In this document: in pieces, positions 1 through 8,380 of the stretch
Position numbering within the stretch: the first letter of the stretch is position 1
How the letters are laid out: every line of letters begins with the position of its first letter
Source: Nocardia acidivorans NBRC 108247
Lineage (GTDB): Bacteria; Actinomycetota; Actinomycetes; Mycobacteriales; Mycobacteriaceae
Assembly: GCF_001625085.1 (NCBI RefSeq)
Contig: NZ_BDAW01000006.1
Location: forward strand, 86,902-150,901
Length of the DNA: 64,000 nucleotides
Reading direction: 5' to 3'
Program-made: the position numbers and the translations under genes
The notes under the pieces: model-generated
The model's input: only the letters and a program-made list of their open reading frames with translations
Databases searched by the model: none
Told to the model about the DNA's origin: nothing

Positions 1-1473
1 TGGGGAATCATCAAGGCCGACATCGGTATTCGCGACGGCCGCATCAGCGCCATCGGCAAGGCCGGTAATCCCGACACCATGACCGGCGTGCACCCGGATC
101 TGGTGGTCGGCCCCTCCACGGAGATCATCGCGGGCAACGGCCGCATCGTCACCGCCGGGGCGATCGACTGCCATGTGCATTTCATCTGCCCGCAGATCCT
201 CGACGAAGCGATCGGCAGCGGAATCACCACCCTCGTCGGCGGCGGCACCGGACCGGCCGAGGGCTCCAAGGCCACCACCGTCACGCCGGGCGCCTGGCAC
301 CTGGGCCGCATGCTCGAGGCCACCGACGGCTGGCCGGTGAATATCGTGCTGCTCGGCAAGGGCAATACGGTGCGACCCGAGGCCATGTGGGAGCAATTGC
401 GCGGCGGCGCGGCCGGTTTCAAACTGCACGAGGACTGGGGCACCACCCCGGCGGCCATCGACGCGTGCCTGACCGTCGCCGATGCCTCGGGCGTCCAGGT
501 CGCATTGCACTCGGACACCTTGAACGAGGCCGGATTCGTGGAGGACACCCTCGCGGCCATCCGCGGCCGGGCCATCCACTCGTATCACACCGAGGGCGCG
601 GGCGGCGGCCACGCACCCGACATCATCACCGTCGCCGCGTATCCGAACGTGCTGCCGAGTTCGACCAATCCGACCCGCCCGCACACCGTCAACACCCTCG
701 ACGAACATCTCGACATGCTCATGGTCTGCCATCACCTGAGCCCCTCGATTCCGGAGGATCTGGCCTTCGCGGAGAGCCGGATTCGCCCCTCCACCATTGC
801 CGCCGAGGATCTACTGCACGATATGGGCGCGATCTCCATGATCGGCAGTGACGCGCAGGCCATGGGCCGCATCGGCGAGGTCGTCATGCGCACCTGGCAG
901 ACCGCGCACGTGATGAAGAAGCGCCGCGGCGCGCTCGCGGGAGATGGTGCGGCGGACAACAATCGGGTGCAGCGCTATGTCGCCAAGTACACGATCTGCC
1001 CCGCCGTGGCCCACGGCCTCGACCATGCGATCGGCTCGATCGAGGTCGGCAAACTCGCCGATCTGGTGCTGTGGGAACCGGCCTTCTTCGGGGTCCGCCC
1101 GCACGCGGTCCTCAAGGGCGGCACCATCGCATGGGCCGCCATGGGCGATGCCAATGCCTCGATTCCGACTCCGCAGCCGGTGCTGCCGCGGCCCATGTTC
1201 GGCGCGGCCCCGGCCGTGGCGGCGGGCAATTCACTGCATTTCGTCTCCGAGGCCGCCATCGAGGACGGCCTCGCCGATCGTCTGCGGGTGAATCGGAAAC
1301 TGGTGCCGGTCGCCAATGTGCGCCGCCGCACCAAGGCCGATATGCCCCGCAATGACGCCATGCCCCGCATCGAGGTCGAGCCCGACACCTTCACCGTCCG
1401 AATCGACGGCGAGGTCTGGGCCGAACAGCCCGCCACCGAGTTGCCGATGGCACAGCGCTACTTCCTCTTCTGA
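1..1473 (+). CDS. ureC: Urease alpha subunit, 5' end missing
   Basis: Catalytic subunit of urease, which hydrolyses urea to ammonia and carbamate at a dinickel centre. The frame is open from base 1, so the N-terminal part of the protein lies outside the window. Visible hallmarks are HVHFICPQ (metal-binding histidines), FKLHEDWG (the lysine that is carbamylated to bridge the nickels), [12 protein letters not shown], the MVCHHL flap histidine and [10 protein letters not shown] (metal-binding aspartate). The C-terminus is complete and ends in the usual [12 protein letters not shown] tail. In most actinobacteria ureF follows at once. Here the accessory genes ureF, ureG and ureD start only at 10591. 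Confidence 0.97.
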   Translation, partial: WGIIKADIGIRDGRISAIGKAGNPDTMTGVHPDLVVGPSTEIIAGNGRIVTAGAIDCHVHFICPQILDEAIGSGITTLVGGGTGPAEGSKATTVTPGAWHLGRMLEATDGWPVNIVLLGKGNTVRPEAMWEQLRGGAAGFKLHEDWGTTPAAIDACLTVADASGVQVALHSDTLNEAGFVEDTLAAIRGRAIHSYHTEGAGGGHAPDIITVAAYPNVLPSSTNPTRPHTVNTLDEHLDMLMVCHHLSPSIPEDLAFAESRIRPSTIAAEDLLHDMGAISMIGSDAQAMGRIGEVVMRTWQTAHVMKKRRGALAGDGAADNNRVQRYVAKYTICPAVAHGLDHAIGSIEVGKLADLVLWEPAFFGVRPHAVLKGGTIAWAAMGDANASIPTPQPVLPRPMFGAAPAVAAGNSLHFVSEAAIEDGLADRLRVNRKLVPVANVRRRTKADMPRNDAMPRIEVEPDTFTVRIDGEVWAEQPATELPMAQRYFLF

Positions 1474-1544
1474 GGTTTTCCGAGGTTCGATCACGCCGAA
1501 TATAAGGAGGCCGCCCGCGACGCGCGGGTGGCAGACTTGGCGGC

Positions 1545-2213
1545 ATGACGACATCCGACTGGGCCGAAGTAGATCGCTATCTCGTGGATTCCCTGGTGGG
1601 AGACGGGGATTCGCCGACCTTGGCGGCCAATGCCGCCGCGGGCCTGCCCGCCATCGACGTCTCTCCGCCGCAGGGCAAATTCCTCTACCTGATCGCGAAA
1701 TCCGCGCGCGCCCGGCGGGTGCTGGAGATCGGCACGCTCGGCGGCTACAGCACCACCTGGCTGGCCCGGGCGGTAGGCAAGGAAGGCCAGGTGGTGACCT
1801 TCGAGTACGAGCCCGAACATGCCGAGGTGGCGCGCGCGAACCTCGATCGCGCGGGAGTCGGTGACCGCGTGGACATTCGGATCGGCGCGGCCCTGGACAA
1901 TCTGCCGGTCCTGGCCGGGGAGCATCCGGAACCGTTCGACCTGGTCTTCATCGATGCCGACAAGGCCAACAACGCCAACTACGTGCGCTGGGCCCTGAAG
2001 CTGACCCGGCCCGGTTCGGTCATCATCGTCGACAATGTGGTCCGCAACGGCGGCATCGCGAACGCGGATTCCACCGATGCCGCGGTGCGCGCCAGCCGCG
2101 AGGTCATCGAATTGATCGCCGCCGAACCGCGACTCGACGGCACCGTCCTGCAAACCGTCGGTGGCAAGGGCTGGGACGGTTTCCTCTACGCCCTCGTGAG
2201 CGATCAGGACTGA
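1545..2213 (+). CDS. SAM-dependent O-methyltransferase (Methyltransf_3 family)
   Basis: Protein of 222 residues of the caffeoyl-CoA/catechol O-methyltransferase type, acting in the cytosol. Motif I is VLEIGTLGGYSTTWLA, near residues 50-65. The metal/substrate motif is FIDADKANNANY, near residues 130-142, followed by VIIVDNVVRNG. Length is normal for the family. The substrate cannot be read from the sequence. The ATG at 1545 lacks a strong ribosome binding site; a purine-rich AAGGAGG lies too far upstream (about 1504) to serve it. It runs convergently into the broken padR gene with only 4 bp between stop codons. Confidence 0.88.
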   Translation: MTTSDWAEVDRYLVDSLVGDGDSPTLAANAAAGLPAIDVSPPQGKFLYLIAKSARARRVLEIGTLGGYSTTWLARAVGKEGQVVTFEYEPEHAEVARANLDRAGVGDRVDIRIGAALDNLPVLAGEHPEPFDLVFIDADKANNANYVRWALKLTRPGSVIIVDNVVRNGGIANADSTDAAVRASREVIELIAAEPRLDGTVLQTVGGKGWDGFLYALVSDQD

Positions 2214-2217
2214 CTGA

Positions 2218-2763
2218 TTACTTCCGCGCACCGTTCGGGTGCGCGGCCAGCTCCTCCCAGAATTCGACATAGGCCCGCTCGTGCTTGATGCCGAGCTGCG
2301 GAATGCGTTCCCGCGACACCGCCCGCAGGCTGTCCGCCGGGTCGATCTCCGCCTGGAGTGTGCGGTAGAGATCCAGCCGGCGGCGGTGTTCGGCGGCCTG
2401 CGCCCGCGCCAGACCCACCACAGCGTCCGGCCGCCCGAGATCGGCGAAGAAGAGTTTCACCTGCGCGGGATCGCGTGTCTCCGGCGGCGGTGCGAGGGGA
2501 TCGCCCAGCCACCTGGTCAATTCGGCACGGCCCGCCGCGGTGAGGTGGAAGACCCGCCTGCGCCGCCCGCCGGTCTCGGTCTCTTCGCGCAATAGTCCCT
2601 GCTCGGCCAGGCGCGGCGGAATCCGATACAGCTGCCCGTGCGGAATCGGCCAGAAGTATTCGACGCTCTCCTCGACCCTGGCCTTGAGCTAATAGGGCGT
2701 GAGCGGCCCGTGCCTGGCGATCAATCCCAGCACGATGTGGTCCTGCTGACCGAGTTCGGCCAT
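2218..2763 (-). pseudogene. PadR-family regulator broken by an in-frame amber codon
   Basis: From ATG 2763 the frame reads MAELGQQDHIVLGLIARHG, then PLTPY, then TAG (2689-2691, codon 25), then LKARVEESVEYFWPIPHGQL and on through a normal PadR winged helix and helical C-terminal domain to the stop at 2218. Homologues have Glu or Asp at the stop position (TPYELK/TPYDLK), so one GAG-to-TAG change explains it. Apart from the stop the 181-codon frame is intact, which suggests a recent event, a sequencing error or suppression. A TTG at 2592 could give only a fragment lacking the recognition helix. It is divergent from the YchJ-like gene with 23 bp between the two starts. Confidence 0.85.
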
Positions 2764-2786
2764 ACCGCAACTGACACAATGACCGG

Positions 2787-3194
2787 ATGTCGAAGCGTCG
2801 CAAAGCCCGCCCGATCCCGGTGGAATGTCCGTGCGGACTGCCCGCGAACTACGCGGACTGCTGTGGCCGACTGCATCGGGGTGCGGCGGCCACTACCGCC
2901 GAGCAATTGATGCGCTCGCGATTCAGTGCCTTCGCGGTGGGCGATGAGGCGTATCTCCTGCGCAGCTGGGATCCCTCGACCCGGCCCGCCGAGGTCGACT
3001 TCGATCCCGGAATGCGGTGGGAGCGACTGGAAATCCTCGGTTCGACCGGTGGCGGGCCGTTCCATACCGAGGCGACCGTGGAGTTTCGCGCGCACTATCG
3101 CGTCGGCGGCGTGGCGGGAGATATGCACGAGAACAGTCGGTTTCGTCGGGACGACGGGGCGTGGGTCTACCTCGACGGGGTGGTCACGGACTGA
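2787..3194 (+). CDS. YchJ-like UPF0225 protein with SEC-C zinc motif
   Basis: Cytosolic protein of 135 residues. The N-terminal zinc-binding SEC-C motif CPCGLPANYADCCGR lies at about residues 14-28. An NTF2-like domain follows, with the family signature AEQLMRSRFSAFAVGDEAYL and a C-terminal tryptophan/tyrosine-rich strand. The family is called UPF0225 or YchJ; no reaction is established. It is divergent from the broken padR gene, and the two promoters must share or overlap 23 bp. Confidence 0.85.
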   Translation: MSKRRKARPIPVECPCGLPANYADCCGRLHRGAAATTAEQLMRSRFSAFAVGDEAYLLRSWDPSTRPAEVDFDPGMRWERLEILGSTGGGPFHTEATVEFRAHYRVGGVAGDMHENSRFRRDDGAWVYLDGVVTD

Positions 3195-3200
3195 GGGGTC

Positions 3201-3322
3201 GGATCCGGGCCGAAAGCACGCCGGGATGACGGGGTGGGTGTGCGGGACGACGAGGTTGCTGTGCTCGACGAGGTTGGTGTGCGGGATAACGGGGCGGGGT
3301 GCGGAATGGCCGGGTGGGTCGG
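3201..3322 (+). repeat. Dispersed GGATCC-type repeat, copy 1, with short tandem array
   Basis: The head at 3201-3232 reads GGATCCGGGCCGAAAGCACG then CCGGGATGACGG. It is followed by degenerate units of about 18-21 bp (GGGATGACGGGGTGGGTGTGC, GGGACGACGAGG..., TCGACGAGG..., GGGATAACGGGG...). Similar heads occur at 42593-42626 (minus) and 61214-61247 (plus). The copy lies just after the YchJ-like stop codon. No protein is encoded. Confidence 0.75.
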
Positions 3323-3379
3323 CGCGCTGCGTACCGACTTGCAGTCGATGCAAGAGTGCGTGCCGGGAAGTTCCGGGGG

Positions 3380-4048
3380 TTATTTGCGGGTGCCGGCTTC
3401 GAAGCCGTCGCAGAGGGCGGTCAGTCCGGAGTTGAGGAGGGTTTGCGGGTCGAGCAGATCCGCTTCGCCGGTTCCGATCAGGTCGGCGAGGGCGGGTGGG
3501 GGGGTCCAGCGCGGTGCGCCTTCGAGGAGTGCGGTGAGACCCGAGCGTTCCTCGCTCTCGCTGTCCCGATCGATGAGTAGCTGGGCGCTGACGTGTTGCA
3601 GCGCCACGCCCGCGATATAGCTCCACACCGCGAGTGACATGCGGGTCGCCTCGCGGGTGCTGACGCCGAGTTCGGTGAATCCCTCGACCAGCCAGCTCAA
3701 CACGACCAGGCTGTTCTCGCCGAAGTTGTAGCGCGGGACCGCGAAGGTGAACAGCACCCACGGATGTTCGCGGTAGAGCCGCCAATCCACCTCCGCGGCA
3801 ATGCGGACGCGATCACGCCAGGTCCAGCCCCGGCCCGCGGGCGAGGGATAGGGATTGCGGCGCGAGACCTCATCGGTCATGGCGGCGAGCAGGGTGTCCT
3901 TGTTCGGCACGTGCCGGTACAGCGACATGGCGCCCGCACCCATGCGCTCGGCGATGCGTCGCATGGACAGGGCATCGATTCCGGACTCGTCGGCCAGGGC
4001 GATGGCGGCGTCGACAATGGCGGCGCGAGTGAGCTTGGCCTCGGTCAT
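3380..4048 (-). CDS. TetR-family regulator of the adjacent MFS exporter
   Basis: Repressor of 222 residues. The N-terminal helix-turn-helix (residues 6-52) includes SMRRIAERMGAGAMSLYRHV. The C-terminal ligand domain resembles the tetracycline-repressor-like domain common in actinobacteria. It is divergent from the DHA2 exporter at 4176, and a perfect 21-bp palindrome lies between them, so it probably represses both genes until an exporter substrate binds. The ligand is unknown. Stretch 3323-3379 upstream of its stop codon holds no gene. Confidence 0.88.
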   Translation of the reverse strand: MTEAKLTRAAIVDAAIALADESGIDALSMRRIAERMGAGAMSLYRHVPNKDTLLAAMTDEVSRRNPYPSPAGRGWTWRDRVRIAAEVDWRLYREHPWVLFTFAVPRYNFGENSLVVLSWLVEGFTELGVSTREATRMSLAVWSYIAGVALQHVSAQLLIDRDSESEERSGLTALLEGAPRWTPPPALADLIGTGEADLLDPQTLLNSGLTALCDGFEAGTRK

Positions 4049-4083
4049 CGGACGAATTGTTTCCTTCTCATTGCGAATCTGCG

Positions 4084-4120
4084 TACACTGTACTCCAGCC
4101 GCGCGTACGACGTACGCGCG
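4084..4120. promoter_or_regulatory. Palindromic operator between tetR and MFS genes
   Basis: CGCGCGTACG at 4100-4109, one base, then CGTACGCGCG at 4111-4120 form a perfect 10+1+10 inverted repeat. A second GTAC-act-GTAC element lies just upstream, near 4083-4093. Position, symmetry and divergent gene layout point to the TetR binding site; this is inference. Confidence 0.65.
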
Positions 4121-4175
4121 CTTTGTGCGTCAATCCCGTAGGCGTAAATCCCTTGATCAGCTCGGAGGATAGGTG

Positions 4176-5642
4176 ATGACCAGCATTCTCGCGCGTCCCG
4201 CCGCGCAGACGCCGCGCCGCGCCTGGGCCGGCCTGGCGGTCTTGCTGCTGCCCGTCCTGCTGGTGTCGATGGACATGTCGGTGCTGTACCTGGCCATGCC
4301 CACGCTGACCGAGCATCTGGACCCCTCGGCCACCCAGCAGTTGTGGATTCTCGATATCTACGGCTTCATGATCGCCGGACTGCTCATCACCATGGGCAAT
4401 CTCGGTGACCGTATCGGACGCCGCAATATTCTGCTCGCCGGTGCGACCATCTTCGGATTGGCCTCGGTCCTGGCCGCTTTCGCACCGAGCGCGGGCGTGC
4501 TGATCGCCGCGCGAGCGCTCATGGGTGTCGGCGGTGCGACCCTGCTGCCGTCGAGCCTGGCCCTGATCTCCACCATGTTCCCCGAGGCACGGGCGCGCGC
4601 CACCGCCATCGGCGTCTGGACCGCGTTCTTCGCGGGCGGCTCGGCGGTCGGGCCGATCATCGGCGGCGTGCTGCTGCACCACTTCTGGTGGGGTTCGGTC
4701 TTCCTGATCAATACGCCGGTGCTGGTGGTGCTGCTCGTCTTCGGTCCGCTACTGCTGCCCGAGCATCGTTCGTCGGGGCTGGCTCCCCTGGATCTGCCGA
4801 GTGTGGCGCTGTCCATCGGCGGCATTCTGCCGATCGTGTACGCGGTCAAGCATTTCGCGGCCGAGGGTTTCGACCTGCCGGTCATCGGTATCGGATTCCT
4901 CGGCGTGCTGTTGCTCGTGGCGTTCGTGCGCCGGCAACGGCACCTGACCGAACCGCTATTGGATCTGAGCCTGTTCCGCAATGGATTGTTCTCGGTGGCA
5001 GTCGGTTCCAGCACCGTCGGCATGCTGGCCCTGGCCGGTATGAGCTATCTGACCAGCGTGTACCTGCAATCGGTGACCGGTCGTGATGCGCTCGGCGCGG
5101 CCCTGCTCGGTATTCCGATGGCCGTGGTCGTCTTCGTCTGTTCGGTAAGCGGTGCGCGGATCGGCCGCAAACTCGGCACCCGGACCGCCTTCGTCGTCGC
5201 GTTGAGCATGGCGGCGATCGGCAATCTCATGCTGCTCGGCATCGGTGTGGACGGTGGAATCGGCTGGTACATCGCCGGAACCGTGGTCGCGGGCGCCGGT
5301 TTCGGCATGGCCTTCACCCTCGTGTCGGAGGTGGCGGTGGCCTCGGTGCCGCCCGAGCGGGCCGGTTCGGCGGTCGGCATCTCCGAGACCAGTTTCGAGC
5401 TCGGCAATGGTCTGGGCCTGGCGCTGCTGGGTTCGCTCGCGGCACTGGTCTTCCGCTCCGGCGGCGATTTCGGATCGACGCTGGGGGAGACCCTCACCCA
5501 TGCCGGTGGCGATACCGCGCTGATCGACTCCGCGCGGGCGTCGTTCGTGCACGGTATGCACGTGGCCACCACCGCGGGCGCGATCCTGCTCGCCCTCATG
5601 GCGGTCATTGCGGTGATCAGTGGCCGAAAAGCGCGGTCATGA
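4176..5642 (+). CDS. MFS drug exporter, DHA2 (QacA/SmvA-like) family
   Basis: Integral membrane proton antiporter of 488 residues, with the length and pattern of the 14-helix DHA2 family. It shows the loop 2-3 motif GNLGDRIGRRNILL near residue 75 and a motif-C-like VWTAFFAGGSAVGPIIGG in helix 5. The N-terminal motif SMDMSVLYLAMPTL near residue 30 is typical of QacA/SmvA proteins, which export cationic or lipophilic compounds. The ATG at 4176 is preferred over the GTG at 4173 because GGAGG (4164-4168) is then 7 bases away. Its last 26 bases overlap the convergent membrane-protein gene. Confidence 0.88.
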   Translation: MTSILARPAAQTPRRAWAGLAVLLLPVLLVSMDMSVLYLAMPTLTEHLDPSATQQLWILDIYGFMIAGLLITMGNLGDRIGRRNILLAGATIFGLASVLAAFAPSAGVLIAARALMGVGGATLLPSSLALISTMFPEARARATAIGVWTAFFAGGSAVGPIIGGVLLHHFWWGSVFLINTPVLVVLLVFGPLLLPEHRSSGLAPLDLPSVALSIGGILPIVYAVKHFAAEGFDLPVIGIGFLGVLLLVAFVRRQRHLTEPLLDLSLFRNGLFSVAVGSSTVGMLALAGMSYLTSVYLQSVTGRDALGAALLGIPMAVVVFVCSVSGARIGRKLGTRTAFVVALSMAAIGNLMLLGIGVDGGIGWYIAGTVVAGAGFGMAFTLVSEVAVASVPPERAGSAVGISETSFELGNGLGLALLGSLAALVFRSGGDFGSTLGETLTHAGGDTALIDSARASFVHGMHVATTAGAILLALMAVIAVISGRKARS

Positions 5643-6351
5643 CCTCGGCCGCGCCCTTGTTCACGGGCGTGATCACGCGCAGGTAGACGAATCGGACCGG
5701 GCGGACCACGGTGGCCCGCCATACGGTCGCCAGCACGGCCGAGAGTGGTTGCAGCGCAGTGCGATACAGCCACCGACAGGGCGTCACCACCAGCACGCGG
5801 ACAATGGTGGTGGCGACCCGCCAGCCGAATCCCAGCGTCGCGCCGAGCACCGTCAGAATCGGTCGCAGCACCCAGCGCCAGAGCTGATCCAGTGGCCACA
5901 GGATCAGCCATCGGACCAGGAAATACGGCACGTACAGGATCGCCTTGGCGATCGGTTCGATGACCTTGTCGCCGAACCAGATCAGGCCCGGCTTCACGAT
6001 CTTCCGCCACAGCCACTCCTCGACCGCGCGCTTGATCGGACGCAGCAGGAAGTCGAGCAGGAAGGCCCCGATCGGGGTCAGGATCATGCCCCACAGCAGT
6101 TGCCCGATGAGCAGGCCCCACAGGAAATCTTTGCAGAAGGCCCAGGCCGGGCGAATGATCCAGTACCAGAACAGCTTCGCGATCGGTTCGATCAGAGTGT
6201 CGAGGACATACCCGAGCGTCGCGGCGATACCGCGTCCGAGCAGCTTGCACCCCTCCCACAGCAGCCGCAGCGGTAGGAGGATCACCACCGCGATACCGCG
6301 CGCGATCCAGCCCGCGATCGAGACTCGTTCCGGTGGTCCCTGTTCCGTCAT
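5617..6351 (-). CDS. Tryptophan-rich multi-helix membrane protein of unknown function
   Basis: About 244 residues from the ATG at 6351 (MTEQGPPERV...). The frame stays open upstream to 6423 but without a better start. Not a family I recognise. It consists of long hydrophobic or amphipathic helices rich in Trp, Leu and Ile, broken by prolines. Repeated phrases are LIEPIAKLFWYW and VIEPIAKAILYV, and RPAWAFC, RPILTV and RPVRFVYLR, suggesting an internally repeated helix unit of roughly 40 residues. No enzymatic motif is seen. Its 3' end overlaps the exporter gene by 26 bp on the other strand. Confidence 0.7.
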   Translation of the reverse strand: MTEQGPPERVSIAGWIARGIAVVILLPLRLLWEGCKLLGRGIAATLGYVLDTLIEPIAKLFWYWIIRPAWAFCKDFLWGLLIGQLLWGMILTPIGAFLLDFLLRPIKRAVEEWLWRKIVKPGLIWFGDKVIEPIAKAILYVPYFLVRWLILWPLDQLWRWVLRPILTVLGATLGFGWRVATTIVRVLVVTPCRWLYRTALQPLSAVLATVWRATVVRPVRFVYLRVITPVNKGAAEVMTALFGH

Positions 6352-6432
6352 CGTCCCCGCCCTCTCCCCGAAGCTCCCTTCATCCTGGTATGGCAAAGCG
6401 CCTCGCGCACTGGGTATTTCCACTCAACTCCG

Positions 6433-7356
6433 GTGACGGACCGGTCAGAAGGTTACAGTCGTGGCGTGGGTGAGAACTCGACTCCGGACCCCGAAACCCA
6501 ACCCGAATCCACCGGCCGTCCGCTCGCGGAACGCGTCGCGACCAGGCTCTTCTATCCGACGAGCCGACCGCGTGAGAAATCGCTGCGCGAGGCCGTGGAC
6601 GGTCAGGTCGTCCTGGTCACCGGCGCCTCACACGGGATAGGCAAGGCCGCCGCCAAGAAGATCGCCGCGGCGGGCGCGACCGTCCTGCTGGTCGCCCGCA
6701 CACTCGACGATCTGGAGCGGGTGGCCGCGCAGATCCGCGCGGACGGCGGCACCGCACACGTCTATCAAGCCGATCTCACCGAAATGGACGCCACCGCGGA
6801 GCTCGGCGCGGCCCTGCTCGCCGAGCACGGGCACGTGGACGTGGTGATCAATAACGCGGGCAAGTCGATTCGCCGTCCCGTGGACGAATCCTATGATCGC
6901 TTCCACGATTTCACCCGCACCATCGATATCAACTACCTCGGCCCGGTGCGGCTGCTGCTGGCGCTGCTGCCCAGTATGCGCGAGCGTCGTCACGGGCACA
7001 TTGTGAATATATCCACCTGGGGCCTGCGCATGCCGCCCGCCCCGCGCTGGTCGGCCTACGGCGCCTCGAAGGCCGCCTTCGATGTCTGGTTGCGCACCGT
7101 CGCAACCGAAATCGCCGCCGACAATGTCACCACGACCTCCATCTACATGCCGCTGGTGCACACCAGGATGAGCGCGCCCACCGACTTCACCGGCGTCCCG
7201 GGTCTGACCGCCGAGGAGGCCGCGGATCTGGTCTGCCACGCCGTGGTATCGCGCCCGCGCGAAATATCGCCCTGGTGGACGGGGCCGGTGCAGGCCTGGA
7301 CCGATCTGCGGCGCGGCGCCGCACAACGGTTGATGGAGCGCGGTTTCCGGCGCTGA
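6433..7356 (+). CDS. Short-chain dehydrogenase/reductase
   Basis: Classical SDR with the NAD(P)-binding TGASHGIGKAAAKK, the structural NNAG motif, and the catalytic Ser plus YGASK (Tyr and Lys) in SAYGASKAAFDVWLR. An extra N-terminal stretch of about 50 residues (PLAERVATRLFYPTSRPREK) resembles the SDR domain of larger mycobacterial/nocardial proteins, and the C-terminal tail is basic. The substrate is unknown; such enzymes often act on fatty-acyl or steroid-like molecules. The start is uncertain: GTG 6433 has no ribosome site, while GTG 6466 has AGAAGG upstream. It converges on iclR with 15 bp between. Confidence 0.83.
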   Translation: MTDRSEGYSRGVGENSTPDPETQPESTGRPLAERVATRLFYPTSRPREKSLREAVDGQVVLVTGASHGIGKAAAKKIAAAGATVLLVARTLDDLERVAAQIRADGGTAHVYQADLTEMDATAELGAALLAEHGHVDVVINNAGKSIRRPVDESYDRFHDFTRTIDINYLGPVRLLLALLPSMRERRHGHIVNISTWGLRMPPAPRWSAYGASKAAFDVWLRTVATEIAADNVTTTSIYMPLVHTRMSAPTDFTGVPGLTAEEAADLVCHAVVSRPREISPWWTGPVQAWTDLRRGAAQRLMERGFRR

Positions 7357-7371
7357 GCAATCAGCGCCCGG

Positions 7372-8136
7372 TCACCGCAGATCGGCCGACAGTGCGCGGC
7401 CCACCTCGGTGAGCAGTGGTACCGCGCGGTCCACCAGATCCTGGGTCATCCGGCCCGCCGGACCGGAGATGGAGATCGCCAGCGGTGCCGGGGCATCGGG
7501 GACGCTGACCGCGACACAGCGCACGCCGACCTCCTGCTCACCGTCGTCCATGGCGTAACCGCTGCGTGCCGCGGCCTCGAGCTGGCGGGTGAACTCGCCC
7601 GGATCGGTAATGGTGTGATCGGTGTAGCGCGGCATTCCGGTGCGCTGCAACAGCTCTCGGGTGCGCTCGCCCGGCATTCCGGCCAGCAGCGCCTTGCCCA
7701 CGGCGGTGCAGTGCGGCAGCACACGGCGGCCCACCTCGGTGAACATGCGCATCGAATGGCGTGAGGGCACCTGCGCGACGTAGACGATCTGATCCCCGTC
7801 CAGCATGGCCATATTCGCGGATTCACCGAGTTCGTCGACGAGCCGCGCCAGCTGCGGGCGAGCGCGGACGCCGAGCATATGCGCCGAACTCTCGCCGAGC
7901 TTGATCAACTTGGGGCCCAGGACGTATTGCCGGGACGGTTCCTGGCGCAGATAGCCGAGGTCGACCAGGGTGCGCACCAGGCGGTGAATGGTGGGCAGCG
8001 GCAGCCCCGAGGCGGTGGCCAGCTGCGAGAGCCCCATCATCCCGCCCTCCTCGGCCATGGTCTCGAGCAGGCCGAAGGCGCGCTCGATGGATTGGACGCC
8101 ACCGGTGCGTCCCTTGGCTTCCTCTGCTGCGGTCAC
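7372..8136 (-). CDS. IclR-family regulator of the adjacent glyoxylate operon
   Basis: Regulator of 254 residues. The N-terminal winged helix (about 14-75) includes LSQLATASGLPLPTIHRLV. The C-terminal effector domain (about 85-250) includes VPHC-type LPHCTAVGKALLA and YAMDDGEQEVGVRCVAVSV, typical of the AllR/GclR branch that senses glyoxylate or allantoin intermediates. It is divergent from the operon carrying tartronate-semialdehyde reductase. Two 17-bp direct repeats with IclR-type dyad symmetry lie between them. The ligand is inferred, not seen. Confidence 0.87.
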   Translation of the reverse strand: MTAAEEAKGRTGGVQSIERAFGLLETMAEEGGMMGLSQLATASGLPLPTIHRLVRTLVDLGYLRQEPSRQYVLGPKLIKLGESSAHMLGVRARPQLARLVDELGESANMAMLDGDQIVYVAQVPSRHSMRMFTEVGRRVLPHCTAVGKALLAGMPGERTRELLQRTGMPRYTDHTITDPGEFTRQLEAAARSGYAMDDGEQEVGVRCVAVSVPDAPAPLAISISGPAGRMTQDLVDRAVPLLTEVGRALSADLR

Positions 8137-8182
8137 CGCTGGTCTCCTCCATTTCCGGATGGCGGAAGTCTACTGCCATTTC

Positions 8183-8250
8183 TTGACCGGGCCGGACCTG
8201 ATTCCTATAGTATTCCGCATAACAGAATTGAATTTCCGCATTATGGAATT
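8183..8250 (+). promoter_or_regulatory. Promoter with two IclR-type operators
   Basis: TTGACC (8183-8188), 17 bases, TATAGT (8206-8211) form a good sigma-70-type promoter. Directly downstream are two 17-bp direct repeats, TTCCGCATAACAGAATT (8213-8229) and TTCCGCATTATGGAATT (8234-8250), 21 bp apart. Each has a TTCC...GGAA-like dyad as in IclR operators, placed to block initiation. A strong GGAGGG site follows at 8255-8260. Confidence 0.7.
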
Positions 8251-8264
8251 CGACGGAGGGCTCC

Positions 8265-8377
8265 ATGGGTCATTCGCGTCGCTACGAGGTCGACGCCTTC
8301 GTCGCAGCGATCGAGAACGCCCGAGTGTCCCCGGTGAGCTCCTGAACACCCTTCGTACGCAACGACTTCAGGGATAG
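8265..8377 (+). pseudogene. Remnant of the first gene of the glyoxylate operon
   Basis: After the promoter and GGAGGG, ATG 8265 reads MGHSRRYEVDAFVAAIENAR then VSPVSS and stops at 8345. The +1/-1 frame continues as PGELLNTLRTQRLQG to TAG 8375-8377, which sits three bases before the ATG of the reductase, exactly where an upstream operon gene should stop. I read this as the two ends of one gene joined by a deletion with frame change. The family is not recognised; a short true leader peptide is the alternative. Confidence 0.4.
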
Positions 8378-8380
8378 AGC

